NCBI RefSeq assembly: GCF_020010905.1
Contig: NZ_JAGJBY010000002.1
Location: forward strand, 3,968,001-4,032,000
Direction: 5' to 3'
DNA length: 64,000 nucleotides
DNA from: Streptomyces acidiscabies
Lineage (GTDB): Bacteria; Actinomycetota; Actinomycetes; Streptomycetales; Streptomycetaceae
Part shown: in pieces, positions 41,672 through 49,938 of the stretch
Layout of the letters: the number at the start of each line of letters is the position of its first letter
How positions within the stretch are numbered: the stretch's first letter is position 1
Notes under the pieces: generated by a model
What the model was told of the DNA's origin: nothing
Databases searched by the model: none
What the model saw: the letters and a program-made list of their open reading frames with translations, nothing else
Position numbers and translations under genes: made by a program

Positions 41672-43516
41672 TTACGCGGAAGCCCCGCGGGCCCGTCGCC
41701 GCAGCGCGAACACCGTCGCCACCGCGCCCGCCGCGAGCACTCCGCCCCCGAGCGCGACCGGCACCACCGGAGACGTCGTGGACGTGTCGGCGGCGACGTT
41801 CTGCGCCTTGAGGTCGGCGATGTACTGCGGCGAGGCCGCCGTACGCGGGTAGTGGCTCGGGATCGGCTTGACCGACTTCACGGAGCCGTCCGTGTTCAGC
41901 AGCACCTGCTTGTTGTTGGGGTGCCGGAAGTCGAACATCCAGGCCAGGGTGTTCGCGCGCTTGTCGAAGGACCCGTCACCGATCCGCCCGGTGTGCCAGT
42001 TGTCCTCGATGAACTTGGTGATCGACGCCTGCTCGGTCGCCGTGTGGTCGATCGCGTTGGCCTTGCTGTACGGCGAGACGACGAGCAGCGGCTGCCGGGT
42101 GCCGGGGCCGCAGCGGTCGGCGTACCCGTGCGTCGCGGCCGGTCCTGACTGGCAGGCGGGGGAGTCGACGGCCTTGCCGTTCGAGCCGAGCGTCGAGTCC
42201 TTCGAGCCGTTCAGGACCTTCGACGTGACGTGGTCGTACCAGCCGTCGGAGTCGTCGTACGCGATCACGACCGCCGTCGACTTCCACTCCGGGGACTGCT
42301 GGAGCGCGTTGATCTCCTTGACCAGGAAGTGCTGTTCGTCGACCGGGTCCGAGTAGGCGGCGTGGCCGTCCTGGTACTCGGCGGCCTTGAGGAAGCTCAC
42401 CGCAGGGAGCTTGCCGGCCTTGACGGTCGCGTCGAAGTCGGTGAGGTCGTAGTTGTGGTTCGCGCGGCCCGCGTGACCGATCTCGGCGAGGTTCTTCGGC
42501 GCGAGGTGGTGCGGGTTCGACGTCGACCTGTAGTACTGGAACGGCGAGTGGTGCGGCGAGTAGTCCTCGACGGCCGCGCCGCCGACGTTCGTGTGCGTGG
42601 CGCCCGCGCACTTCGCGTGGTCGTCGCTCTTGCCGTTCCACGCGGTGCTCGGCCGGAACCCGCCCTGGAACCAACCCCAGCTCACACCCTTGGAGTTGAG
42701 CAGGTCACCGATGTTCTTGCCCTGCATCTGCGCGAGCGCGTTCGTGCTCGTGCGGTCTTTGTCCGAGCAGTCGTCGAACGCCGGGTCGGGGTCGTTGACG
42801 AGCGTGCCGACACCCTTCGCGTCCGGCGAGATCACCGTGTACGAGTCCGGCTTCGCCGTCTTCTCGCCGGTCGCCGGGTCGACGGAGACGACGCCGTGGG
42901 TCTGGCCGGAGACCAGGTTCAGCGCGCCGGGCGTGGACGGGCCGTAGACCGAGCTGAAGGAGTGGTCGCCGAGCGCGTAGTGCTGGGCGTAGTTCCACAG
43001 CGCGGTGACGGTGTTGCCGTCGTAGTAGTCCATGACCAGGCCGGGCTCACCGAACAGGCCGGTGCACTTGTCGACCTCGGTGTTCTCGACGTACTTGTCT
43101 GCCTTGCCGCCGTTCGCCGCGTACTGCTCCGGGCCGTAGGAGTGGTTCTGGTCGCAGGTCATCGCCTGCGCGGAGGTGAGCCGCTTCGGCGCGTACAGGT
43201 TCGGATTCTTCTTCAGCAGGCCCGCGTTCGACAGGTTGTCGGCCTTCGGGGTGTGCGCGGCGGCCCGGAACGTCGTGCCGTCCGTGTTCGCGGCCTGCGG
43301 GTAGGTGCCGAAGTAGTGGTCGAACGACACGTTCTCGTCGTAGATCACCACCAGGTGCTTGATCGGCGTCTCGGTGTGCGGGGTGCCGTGGTGGCCGTGC
43401 GCGGTGGCCGCCGAGGCGGGGACGGCGCCGCTCGCGGCGGCCAGGGCAGCCGCGCCGAGCAGGGCGCCGACGCGTGCCACGCGCCGTACGCCGGAGTGGG
43501 TGGGTATGCCGATCAT
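41672..43516 (-). CDS. exported phospholipase-C/phosphoesterase-like protein with C-terminal anchor
   Basis: 614 residues. A Sec signal peptide (1-37, ASAAT) precedes an alkaline-phosphatase-superfamily phosphoesterase domain. VVIYDENVSFDHYFGTYP is the N-terminal nucleophile/metal block of phospholipase C and acid phosphatase (AcpA-type). VSFLKAAEYQDGHAAYSDP and VVIAYDDSDGWYDHV supply further metal ligands. A C-terminal hydrophobic segment followed by RRRARG (about 585-614) suggests membrane anchoring. It probably hydrolyses phosphodiesters or monoesters outside the cell, possibly for phosphate scavenging. Downstream of, and in the same direction as, efeOB. Confidence 0.83.
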   Translation of the reverse strand: MIGIPTHSGVRRVARVGALLGAAALAAASGAVPASAATAHGHHGTPHTETPIKHLVVIYDENVSFDHYFGTYPQAANTDGTTFRAAAHTPKADNLSNAGLLKKNPNLYAPKRLTSAQAMTCDQNHSYGPEQYAANGGKADKYVENTEVDKCTGLFGEPGLVMDYYDGNTVTALWNYAQHYALGDHSFSSVYGPSTPGALNLVSGQTHGVVSVDPATGEKTAKPDSYTVISPDAKGVGTLVNDPDPAFDDCSDKDRTSTNALAQMQGKNIGDLLNSKGVSWGWFQGGFRPSTAWNGKSDDHAKCAGATHTNVGGAAVEDYSPHHSPFQYYRSTSNPHHLAPKNLAEIGHAGRANHNYDLTDFDATVKAGKLPAVSFLKAAEYQDGHAAYSDPVDEQHFLVKEINALQQSPEWKSTAVVIAYDDSDGWYDHVTSKVLNGSKDSTLGSNGKAVDSPACQSGPAATHGYADRCGPGTRQPLLVVSPYSKANAIDHTATEQASITKFIEDNWHTGRIGDGSFDKRANTLAWMFDFRHPNNKQVLLNTDGSVKSVKPIPSHYPRTAASPQYIADLKAQNVAADTSTTSPVVPVALGGGVLAAGAVATVFALRRRARGASA

Positions 43517-43586
43517 GCGGGTCTCGCCTTCCAGTCAGGACATTCTCATGTGAACTTGAACTTTTCTTGACACCGTCAGGACGCCG

Positions 43587-44789
43587 TCAGGCCAGAAGAG
43601 TTCGGCCCAGCCAGTCCGACCCGTCCCGTACCCCCGGCAGCGCGAAGAAGTACCCGCCCCCGAACGGGCTGACGTAGTCCACCAGCGGCTCCCCGGCCAG
43701 CCTCTTCTGCACCGCCTCGAACTGCCGCGCCAGATCCTGCTGGTAGCACGTGAACAGCAGCCCCATGTCCAGGTTCCCGTTGCTGTCCACGCCCCGGTCG
43801 TAGTTGTAGCCCCGACGCAGGATGCGCTGACCGTCGGTCGAGGACGTCCGGGGGTTCGCCAGCCGGATGTGACTGTCCAGCGGGATCACCGAACCCTTGG
43901 GATCCTGCGGGTAGTTGGGTACGTCCGTCTCGCGCCGGCCGTCGAGCGGCGCGCCCGTGTCGCGGGCCCGGCCGAACATCCGCTCCTGCTCGGTGATCGA
44001 GACGCGGTCCCAGAACTCGACGAGCATCCGGATGAGCCGGACGACCTGATAGGTGCCGCCTGTCGCCCACGCCGGTTCGCCGTCGCCCGCGCCGACCCAC
44101 ACCAGGCGGTCCATCTCGCGGGCGCTGCCGGTGTCCGGGTTGGCGATGCCGTCCTTGAAACCCAGGTGGTTGCGGGGCGTTCCCGAGGGGCGCGGGGGGC
44201 TGATGAACCCGTCCATGCGCCACCGGATCTGCATCCCGCCGCGTGTGTGCCGGGCGACGTGGCGCAGGGCGTGCAGGACGGTGTCCGCGCTGGCTGCCGT
44301 GAACTGGACGCTGAGGTCGCCGTGGCACCAGTCCGGGTTCAGGTCGTCGTCCGGGAACGCGGGCATCTCGGTCAGCCTGTGCGGCTTGCGTGTGGTGAGG
44401 CCGTACCGGTCGTCGAACAGGGACGACCCGACGCCGACGGTGACCGTCAGGCCGTCCGCCGCGACGACGGGACCGAGGGTGCCCGAGTCGACCGGGGGTG
44501 CGGTGATGCCCGCCTCGTCCGGGCTGCCGCCGGTCGTGAGGAATCTGGCGCGGGTGGTCAACGTCCGTAGCAGGTCGGTGAGTTCGGCGCGGTTCTCGGC
44601 GGTCGCGTCGAAGGACACGAACGCCGTCGCCTTCTGGGCGGGTTCGACGATGCCGGACTGGTGGACGCCGTGGAAGGGGGCGGCGGAGGGCGCTGCCACG
44701 GCCGTACCCCGGTCGGCGGCCACCAAACCCGTCCCGGCGACCGCAGCCGCCCCGGCCAGGAACCCCCGGCGTCCGACGTCGCCGCTCAC
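43587..44789 (-). CDS. efeB: Dyp-type peroxidase / deferrochelatase EfeB
   Basis: 400 residues from a GTG overlapping the efeO stop by 4 bases. The Tat signal is GRRGFLAGAAA. The DyP domain has GFKDGIANP (the usual Thr is Ile) with the catalytic Asp, and the haem-ligand region SHIRLANPR. EfeB is exported folded with haem and is thought to oxidise ferrous iron or release iron from haem for the EfeU channel. Second gene of the efeOB pair. Confidence 0.9.
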   Translation of the reverse strand: MSGDVGRRGFLAGAAAVAGTGLVAADRGTAVAAPSAAPFHGVHQSGIVEPAQKATAFVSFDATAENRAELTDLLRTLTTRARFLTTGGSPDEAGITAPPVDSGTLGPVVAADGLTVTVGVGSSLFDDRYGLTTRKPHRLTEMPAFPDDDLNPDWCHGDLSVQFTAASADTVLHALRHVARHTRGGMQIRWRMDGFISPPRPSGTPRNHLGFKDGIANPDTGSAREMDRLVWVGAGDGEPAWATGGTYQVVRLIRMLVEFWDRVSITEQERMFGRARDTGAPLDGRRETDVPNYPQDPKGSVIPLDSHIRLANPRTSSTDGQRILRRGYNYDRGVDSNGNLDMGLLFTCYQQDLARQFEAVQKRLAGEPLVDYVSPFGGGYFFALPGVRDGSDWLGRTLLA

Positions 44790-45916
44790 GCTGTCCTCCG
44801 TACGTCCGTCAGGGCGGCGACGTCCGCCAGCCGCTCGACCAGCCCGCTCACATCCGCGTCGACCTTCTCCCGCTGGGCGCGCGTCAGTTGAGCCAGCGGC
44901 TTGTCGTCGACCCCGTCCAGCGTGTGCTGGGCGCGGTCCATCCAGGTGTCCAGTCCGGCCAGCCCCGCGTCCCGGGTCGTGAGCAGGGGCCGCAGGAACC
45001 CGAGCAGCGCCCGTGTCCCGTCGAGGTTGGCGCGCACGGTCGCGAGACTGCTGCCGCTCCCGGCGTCCGTCCGCCCGGTCAGCTCGAACTGCACGGCGTT
45101 CTCCAGAATCTCGTGCGCCCTCAGTCCGACATCGCCGGGGTCCATCCGCTCGCCCGGCCAGTCCTTCTGGAGCGCGTGTACGGCGGTGTCGAGCGCGGCG
45201 GCCGGTGCGCGCAGGGCGCTCGCGGACTCGCCGTGCCACAGTCCCCGCTCGACGCGGTGGAACCCCTCGGTCCGCCCGTTGATCGCCTCGTCCGCGTCCC
45301 CGAACGTGCCGTACGCGGCGCCCATCCGCTCGTACACGAGATGCGCGGGCAGCCACGCGGCCCGTGCGGCTGCCAGGTCGCCCCGGTCGACGGCCGCCTT
45401 GAGGACGTCCGTCTTCTGCGACAGCTCGACCGTCCGCGCCTCGATCCACTTCTGGTACGCCAGCGTCGGCGGGATCAGCTCCTGCTGGGTCACCGGCAGC
45501 GCGGCGGGCCCGCTCCTCGTACGGCTCCCGGTGATCCGTACGGTCGGCCCGGTCACGGCGTCCGCGTCGTCGGGCAGGCACTTGAAGGCGTACGACCCGT
45601 TGCCGAGCGTCACCCTCAGGGGCCGCCGCGTCCCGGGTCCGAGCCCCTCGACCTCGCCGTACACCGCGCCGGTCCGGGCGTCGGTGAGATACACCTCGGC
45701 GGCGGCGCCGGAAGTGTTGTCGAGGTCGAAGACCTGCCGCCCGCCCGCCGGCTTCTCCCAGCCGCGCCCGCAGTCACCGGACGAGACCTGCACGGTCGTG
45801 TGCCGCAGCCCGTCCGCCGCCCCCACCTGCTGCCCCTGCGCCCCGCACCCGGCCACGGCGACGAGCGCGCCGCCCACCAGCAGGGCGACACGGATCTCAC
45901 GTGCGAAGTTCGGCAC
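44786..45916 (-). CDS. efeO: EfeO iron-uptake lipoprotein
   Basis: 376 residues from GTG 45916 with GGAGG 7 bases upstream. The signal peptide has lipobox VAGC. An N-terminal cupredoxin-like domain (about 45-125) is followed by the M75/imelysin-type helical domain: YQKWIEARTVELSQKTDVLKAAVDRGDLAAARAAWLPAHLVYERMGAAYGTFGD and GFHRVERGLW, with the HxxxE metal motif. It binds iron for the EfeUOB system. An efeU permease gene is not present next to it. Confidence 0.9.
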   Translation of the reverse strand: MPNFAREIRVALLVGGALVAVAGCGAQGQQVGAADGLRHTTVQVSSGDCGRGWEKPAGGRQVFDLDNTSGAAAEVYLTDARTGAVYGEVEGLGPGTRRPLRVTLGNGSYAFKCLPDDADAVTGPTVRITGSRTRSGPAALPVTQQELIPPTLAYQKWIEARTVELSQKTDVLKAAVDRGDLAAARAAWLPAHLVYERMGAAYGTFGDADEAINGRTEGFHRVERGLWHGESASALRAPAAALDTAVHALQKDWPGERMDPGDVGLRAHEILENAVQFELTGRTDAGSGSSLATVRANLDGTRALLGFLRPLLTTRDAGLAGLDTWMDRAQHTLDGVDDKPLAQLTRAQREKVDADVSGLVERLADVAALTDVRRTA

Positions 45917-46064
45917 GCCGGGCCTCCTGAGGGTCGTACGAACGCGGACGATCGTAAGCACCCCCGAAGACCCGATTCCGCCCCTCTGACCTGCTCCTGA
46001 CCGAACCCTGGCGCAGAGTTCGCCCACGGTTCACTCACGGAGCGTGACCGGCCGTGCAGTCCAT

Positions 46065-46865
46065 TCAGACGGCGCGACGGTTTCCCTTGTTGTCGCAGGG
46101 GAGTTCGGAGTCCGGGTGGTTCATGGTGAAGTCTCGGGTCGCCTGGCGTTCGGCTTCGGTGATCGCGGTCGGGCCGACGTTGACGATGCCGCCGAAGGGG
46201 CGGTCGACGTCGCGGATGATGATCAGCGCCGTCGTCAGGAGCATGGTGATCACGACGAGCGTGATCAGCTGGCCGCGGTTGTTGCGGCGGGGCAGGCAGA
46301 CGCCGAGGGCCACGACGGTGATGGTCAGGGTGGCGAGCAGGAACCAGAAGATGGCGCTGGGGATGCTGGCGGTGGCCTGGGTGAGGCGTTCCTCGCGTTC
46401 GTCGGAGCGTTTGTTGTCGGCGGAGATCAGCATGCCGAAGACCGGCCTGCCCTCCAGGGGGCGGAAGGTCTGCCGGAACTGGGTCGACCACACGCTCGGC
46501 GCGGCCGAGCCGTCGCCGTCGGACATGGCCGGCCACTCCTGCTCGCGGACGGCACGGGCGTAGCAGACGGCGTCGGCCTGGATCGCGGCCCGCTGCGTCT
46601 CGGGCGCGTACTCGGCGGTCTCCACGAGCTGGTCCAGGGCGCGGGCCTCGCCGCGCGAGGCGACCTCGGCCTTGCCGTACGAGCCGTTGGCGGTCACGAG
46701 GACGAAGCTCAGCAGCAGGACGGTCATCGTCAGGAGCGGGCCGACCAGGTCCTTGACGCCCATGCCCTCGTCGTCGGCGGAGTTGACCAGCCGGGGCCGC
46801 AGCCAGCGGTTGGCGGCGAGACCTGCGAGCAGTGCGAGGACGGCGACGACGATGACGAGGACCAC
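46065..46865 (-). CDS. DUF4239 (bestrophin-like) membrane protein
   Basis: 266 residues from GTG 46865, chosen because GGAGGTGG lies 7-8 bases upstream. It has four membrane segments in two pairs (VVLVIVVAVLALLAGLAA, LLTMTVLLLSFVLVTA; later FWFLLATLTITVVALGV and ITLVVITMLLTTALII), flanking a roughly 100-residue helical cytoplasmic loop. This is the layout of the DUF4239 family, whose relation to bestrophin channels is suggested but not proven. Monocistronic. Confidence 0.82.
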   Translation of the reverse strand: MVLVIVVAVLALLAGLAANRWLRPRLVNSADDEGMGVKDLVGPLLTMTVLLLSFVLVTANGSYGKAEVASRGEARALDQLVETAEYAPETQRAAIQADAVCYARAVREQEWPAMSDGDGSAAPSVWSTQFRQTFRPLEGRPVFGMLISADNKRSDEREERLTQATASIPSAIFWFLLATLTITVVALGVCLPRRNNRGQLITLVVITMLLTTALIIIRDVDRPFGGIVNVGPTAITEAERQATRDFTMNHPDSELPCDNKGNRRAV

Positions 46866-47118
46866 GGACGGCCACCTCCGGGGGGCGGTATCGGGACATT
46901 CATCATGATCTTGGCGCTGTGAAAGGTGACCGGAACGGAGCGAGCGTTCACCCACCCCGTTCGAGGGATGGTGTTGCGCCGGTGGGAGCAGTTCTCCCAG
47001 CAGGTCAGATCAATACGTCATATTTCACTCTCACGAGTGGATATGTGGTCCGACCTCCGATGTCGCCTCGTTGCTCGGTTAGCGTGAGACCCACTTTTCG
47101 CTCTGTACAGGTGATCAC

Positions 47119-49437
47119 TTGTCCCTCCCGTTGGCGATGTCGCCCACATCCGTCGTGCCCGGCCGACAGCGTTGGCGGGTGGACGGCCTGCTCGGCAACC
47201 CCGTTCTGGCCCGGCTGCTCGAACTCACCCTGTCGAAGGCCGAGGGCATCGAGGACGTCCGCGCCAATCCCGTCACCGGCAGGGTCCTGGTCCGGCACGA
47301 CCGGGGACTGGCTCCCCGCGCCGTGGCCCGCATCGTCACCGGCGCCGTGCTCCCTGTCGCCCAACACACGGAACCTCTGCGCGCGGTGCTCCCCGACAGG
47401 CCGGAGCCCCGCCCCGCCGCTCCGCGCACCAGGGCCCGGCGCCTGTTCGCCGTCGGCGCCGGAGCCGCTCTGCTCGTGAGCTGCGGCAAGGCGTGCCTGA
47501 CGCTTCTCGCCCAGCCGCTGGTGAGCATCGGCCTGGCGGCAGCAGCCACCGCCGCAGTGGTCCGCAACGCATGGCGACGCTCCGCACAACGGCATCCACG
47601 GGACCCGCAGGGCCACCACGTCTCCCCTCTGCGGCAGCTCATCGGTCCCTACAAACGGCAGGCGGGCCAGGCCGCCCTGTTATCGGTGCTGTGCCAGACC
47701 TTCGAGACGTTCCTGTACATGTCCGCCACGTCCGGCCTGCTGCTTCTGCTGCGAGGAGAGAACGCGGCACTGACCGCCCTCGGCATCGTCGGCACCGGTA
47801 CGCAACTGGCCTTCCTCGCCGGAGCCACCGCGCTCGCCTCCCTCGCCGTGGTCGGTCTCGGCTACGCGGCCGGCATCGCCTGGCGCAACCTCGGCCAGAC
47901 CATCGAGCACGACTGGCGCACCCGTACCTACGCGCAGGTGCAGCGGCTCTCCCCGGCGGACCTGGAGGGCGAGCGCACCAGCCGCGTCACGTCGGTACTC
48001 ACCGAGGACATCGGCCAGATCGGCGCCTTCTTCACCCGCGCCCCGCACGAAGCCATGCAACTGGTCACCAGCGTCGCCCTGCTGGTACCGGCGTTCCTGC
48101 TGCTCGCCCCCCGGCTCGCCTGGGTCGCCTTCGCCCCGATCCCCCTGATGACCTGGCTCTCCTTCCGCTACCACGAGCGCGCCGTGACCGACCACGTCCG
48201 CTCCGGCGAGCGCCGCGCCCGCATGGGCAGCCGCATCACCGACACCCTCCAGGCCACCACCACCGTCAAGGCGTCCTGCACCGAGGAGTACGAGACGGAC
48301 CTGATGACGGAGCAGAGCGCGGCCCACCGCGCCGGCAACCGCGGCTCCGACCGCAGCGCCGTCACCCAGGACCAGATCATGCGGGGAACGACCATGGCCG
48401 CGCTGCCGCTCACCATGATGCTGGGCGGGCGCGCGGTGCTCAGCGGCTCGCTGTCCGTGACGAAGCTGAGCCCGCTCCTCGACCTGCCCGGGCAGGCGCT
48501 GTGGCGGCTGTCCCGCTTCGGCGCGGTCACTGACCAGTACCAGCACACCGTCACCGCCGTCGAACGTGTCCAGCGCCTGCACGCCCTGCCCGTCGAACCG
48601 CACACCGAGGGCATCCCCCTGCCACGGCAGCGGATCAGGGGCGGCATCGCCCTCGACCGGGTCAGCTACGCCTACCCGGGACGGCCCCGGGTCCTGGACG
48701 AGGTGTCCATCGACTTCCCGGCCGGACAGGTCACCGCCATCGTCGGACCGACCGGTGCCGGGAAGACGACCATCGCCAAGCTGCTCATGCGCTTCCGCCA
48801 CCCCGACCTGGGGCGCATCCTCCTCGACGGCACCGACGTGCGCGACCTGGCCCTGCGCGACGTACGCCGTGCGATCGGATACGTGCCGCAGGAGCCGTTC
48901 CTGTTCGACGCCACGATCGCCGACAACATCCGGTACGGCACCCCCGACGCCGGCGACGACCAATTGGTGGCCGCCGCCCGCACCGCCGGTGCGCACAGCT
49001 TCATCGCCGCCCTGCCCGAGGGGTACGCGACCCGGGTCGGGGAGCGCGGCGTCGCCCTGTCCGGCGGGCAGCGCCAGCGGATCGCGCTGGCCCGGACGAT
49101 CCTCGGCGATCCGCCGGTCGTCCTCCTCGACGAGGCCACCTCGGCGGTCGACAACGAGACCGAAGCCGTCATCCAGCACGCTCTGCGGACCTTCGGCCGC
49201 AACCGCACGATGATCGTCATCGCACACCGGCTCACCACCGTCCGCACCGCCGACCGTATCCACGTGCTCGACTACGGCGGAGTGGTCAGCGAACAGGGGA
49301 CCCACGACGAACTGGTGCTACAGGGCGGCCTCTACGCCACGCTGTGGAAGCTCCAGGCGGGTGAGGACGGTGCCGACCCGGCGGAGCGGCACTGGCCGGT
49401 TCCCGCTTTTATCCCGGCGGGGAGACAACCGCGATAA
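47119..49437 (+). CDS. ABC exporter half-transporter with N-terminal HMA-like domain and TTA codon
   Basis: 772 residues from TTG 47119 (AGGTGAT just upstream); ATG 47137 is the alternative. Residues about 15-85 resemble a heavy-metal-associated/P-type-ATPase N-domain without CxxC (GIEDVRANPVTGRVLVRHD). Two hydrophobic segments (105-148) follow, then an ABC exporter membrane domain (about 170-490) and an NBD with VGPTGAGKTT, LSGGQRQRIALARTIL, VVLLDEATSA and IAHRLTT. Leu188 is encoded by TTA (47680-47682), so expression may depend on bldA. It converges on the permuted-tRNA unit. The cargo is unknown. Confidence 0.85.
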   Translation: MSLPLAMSPTSVVPGRQRWRVDGLLGNPVLARLLELTLSKAEGIEDVRANPVTGRVLVRHDRGLAPRAVARIVTGAVLPVAQHTEPLRAVLPDRPEPRPAAPRTRARRLFAVGAGAALLVSCGKACLTLLAQPLVSIGLAAAATAAVVRNAWRRSAQRHPRDPQGHHVSPLRQLIGPYKRQAGQAALLSVLCQTFETFLYMSATSGLLLLLRGENAALTALGIVGTGTQLAFLAGATALASLAVVGLGYAAGIAWRNLGQTIEHDWRTRTYAQVQRLSPADLEGERTSRVTSVLTEDIGQIGAFFTRAPHEAMQLVTSVALLVPAFLLLAPRLAWVAFAPIPLMTWLSFRYHERAVTDHVRSGERRARMGSRITDTLQATTTVKASCTEEYETDLMTEQSAAHRAGNRGSDRSAVTQDQIMRGTTMAALPLTMMLGGRAVLSGSLSVTKLSPLLDLPGQALWRLSRFGAVTDQYQHTVTAVERVQRLHALPVEPHTEGIPLPRQRIRGGIALDRVSYAYPGRPRVLDEVSIDFPAGQVTAIVGPTGAGKTTIAKLLMRFRHPDLGRILLDGTDVRDLALRDVRRAIGYVPQEPFLFDATIADNIRYGTPDAGDDQLVAAARTAGAHSFIAALPEGYATRVGERGVALSGGQRQRIALARTILGDPPVVLLDEATSAVDNETEAVIQHALRTFGRNRTMIVIAHRLTTVRTADRIHVLDYGGVVSEQGTHDELVLQGGLYATLWKLQAGEDGADPAERHWPVPAFIPAGRQPR

Positions 49438-49510
49438 CTCTGCATCGGCCGTCTGCACGCTTGTGCCACCACGCACGACGCCCATGACTGGCCTCGCGCG
49501 ACGTGGCGGA

Positions 49511-49538
49511 GCCCGGGAGTCGTATCCAGCTCCCGGGC
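49511..49538. terminator. hairpin between ABC exporter and tRNA-like array
   Basis: GCCCGGGAG (49511-49519) and CTCCCGGGC (49530-49538) form a perfect 9-bp stem with a 10-base loop. It lies between convergent transcription units and probably ends both the exporter mRNA and the minus-strand tRNA-like transcript. Confidence 0.65.
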
Positions 49539-49602
49539 CCCTGGTGATGCCACCCAATTGCGCACGCCGATGGCGTTTAAGAGAAAGGATCAGTCGTCAG
49601 GC

Positions 49603-49683
49603 CGACGTGTTCTTCCTTTGAACTACCGCGCCCTGGAAGAGAGGCGCAGGCGAGATTCGAACTCGCATCCGACGGCGTTCGTC
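49603..49683 (-). tRNA. second circularly permuted tRNA-like element
   Basis: Read on the minus strand, the 3' half comes first. A T-arm (GCGAG-TTCGAAT-CTCGC, 49666-49650) is followed by acceptor strand CTGCGCC (49649-49643). After 10 bases comes the acceptor 5' strand GGCGCGG (49632-49626), which pairs 7/7 with it (one G-U). Then follow TA and a D-arm (GTTC-AAAGGAA-GAAC). CGTC after the D-arm can pair with GACG (49683-49680) before a long, class-II-sized variable region. Outside this, GAGAAGGG (49690-49683) can pair with CCTTTCTC (49588-49581), allowing one shared G. No CCA is encoded and the anticodon cannot be read. Weaker than the first element. Confidence 0.5.
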
Positions 49684-49747
49684 CCTTCTCGTTCGATCCG
49701 GCGATCGGTGGCGATGCTGAAGCTGGAGCGAGAGTCTGAGATTGATC

Positions 49748-49822
49748 GCGGTTGCCTCTGCCGGTTTGGGCTACCCCGGCGTGTGGTGCCGGGGGAAGGA
49801 CTCGAACCTTCACTGTGACCGC
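49748..49822 (-). tRNA. circularly permuted tRNA-like element, split in the anticodon loop
   Basis: The minus-strand order is GCGGT (positions 39-43), variable CACAGT, T-arm GAAGG-TTCGAGT-CCTTC, acceptor CCCCGGC, A73, encoded CCA, then CAC. Next comes acceptor 5' strand GCCGGGG, TA, a D-arm of the AGCCC...GGCAGAGGC type, A26 and ACCGC (27-31). Acceptor 7/7, T-stem 5/5 and anticodon stem 5/5 all pair, but only if the halves are swapped. Leader and trailer can continue the anticodon helix: CTGAGA (49845-49840) with TCTCAG (49741-49736), and GGAGCG (49861-49856) with CGCTCC (49730-49725). The anticodon loop is interrupted, so its identity is unreadable. Confidence 0.65.
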
Positions 49823-49903
49823 GTTTTTCAGGCTGAACGTCTCAGTTTCAGCTTGCGCTCCCACGTGGACCGGTCCTCATGGCCGGCCCGCGCATGTCGC
49901 GCA

Positions 49904-49925
49904 CCCCCGCGCTCGCACGCGGGGG
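49904..49925 (-). other. 8-bp GC hairpin between the DUF gene and the tRNA-like array
   Basis: CCCCCGCG (49904-49911) and CGCGGGGG (49918-49925) pair around CTCGCA. It begins 14 bases after the minus-strand stop at 49939 and precedes the leader of the first tRNA-like element. It may be a terminator, a processing site or a stabilising 3' end. Confidence 0.5.
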
Positions 49926-49938
49926 CGATCTGGGGGTG

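Noticed and set aside
47680..49305. 541-codon minus-strand frame inside the ABC exporter
   Set aside because: Exactly antisense to the membrane and ATPase domains, with Gly/Val/Asp-rich nonsense translation.
49581..49861. Ordinary tandem tRNA genes or a tmRNA
   Set aside because: No 5' half upstream of either T-arm matches its acceptor, while the downstream 5' half matches perfectly; there is no tmRNA tag-like frame or pseudoknot-sized insert between the halves.
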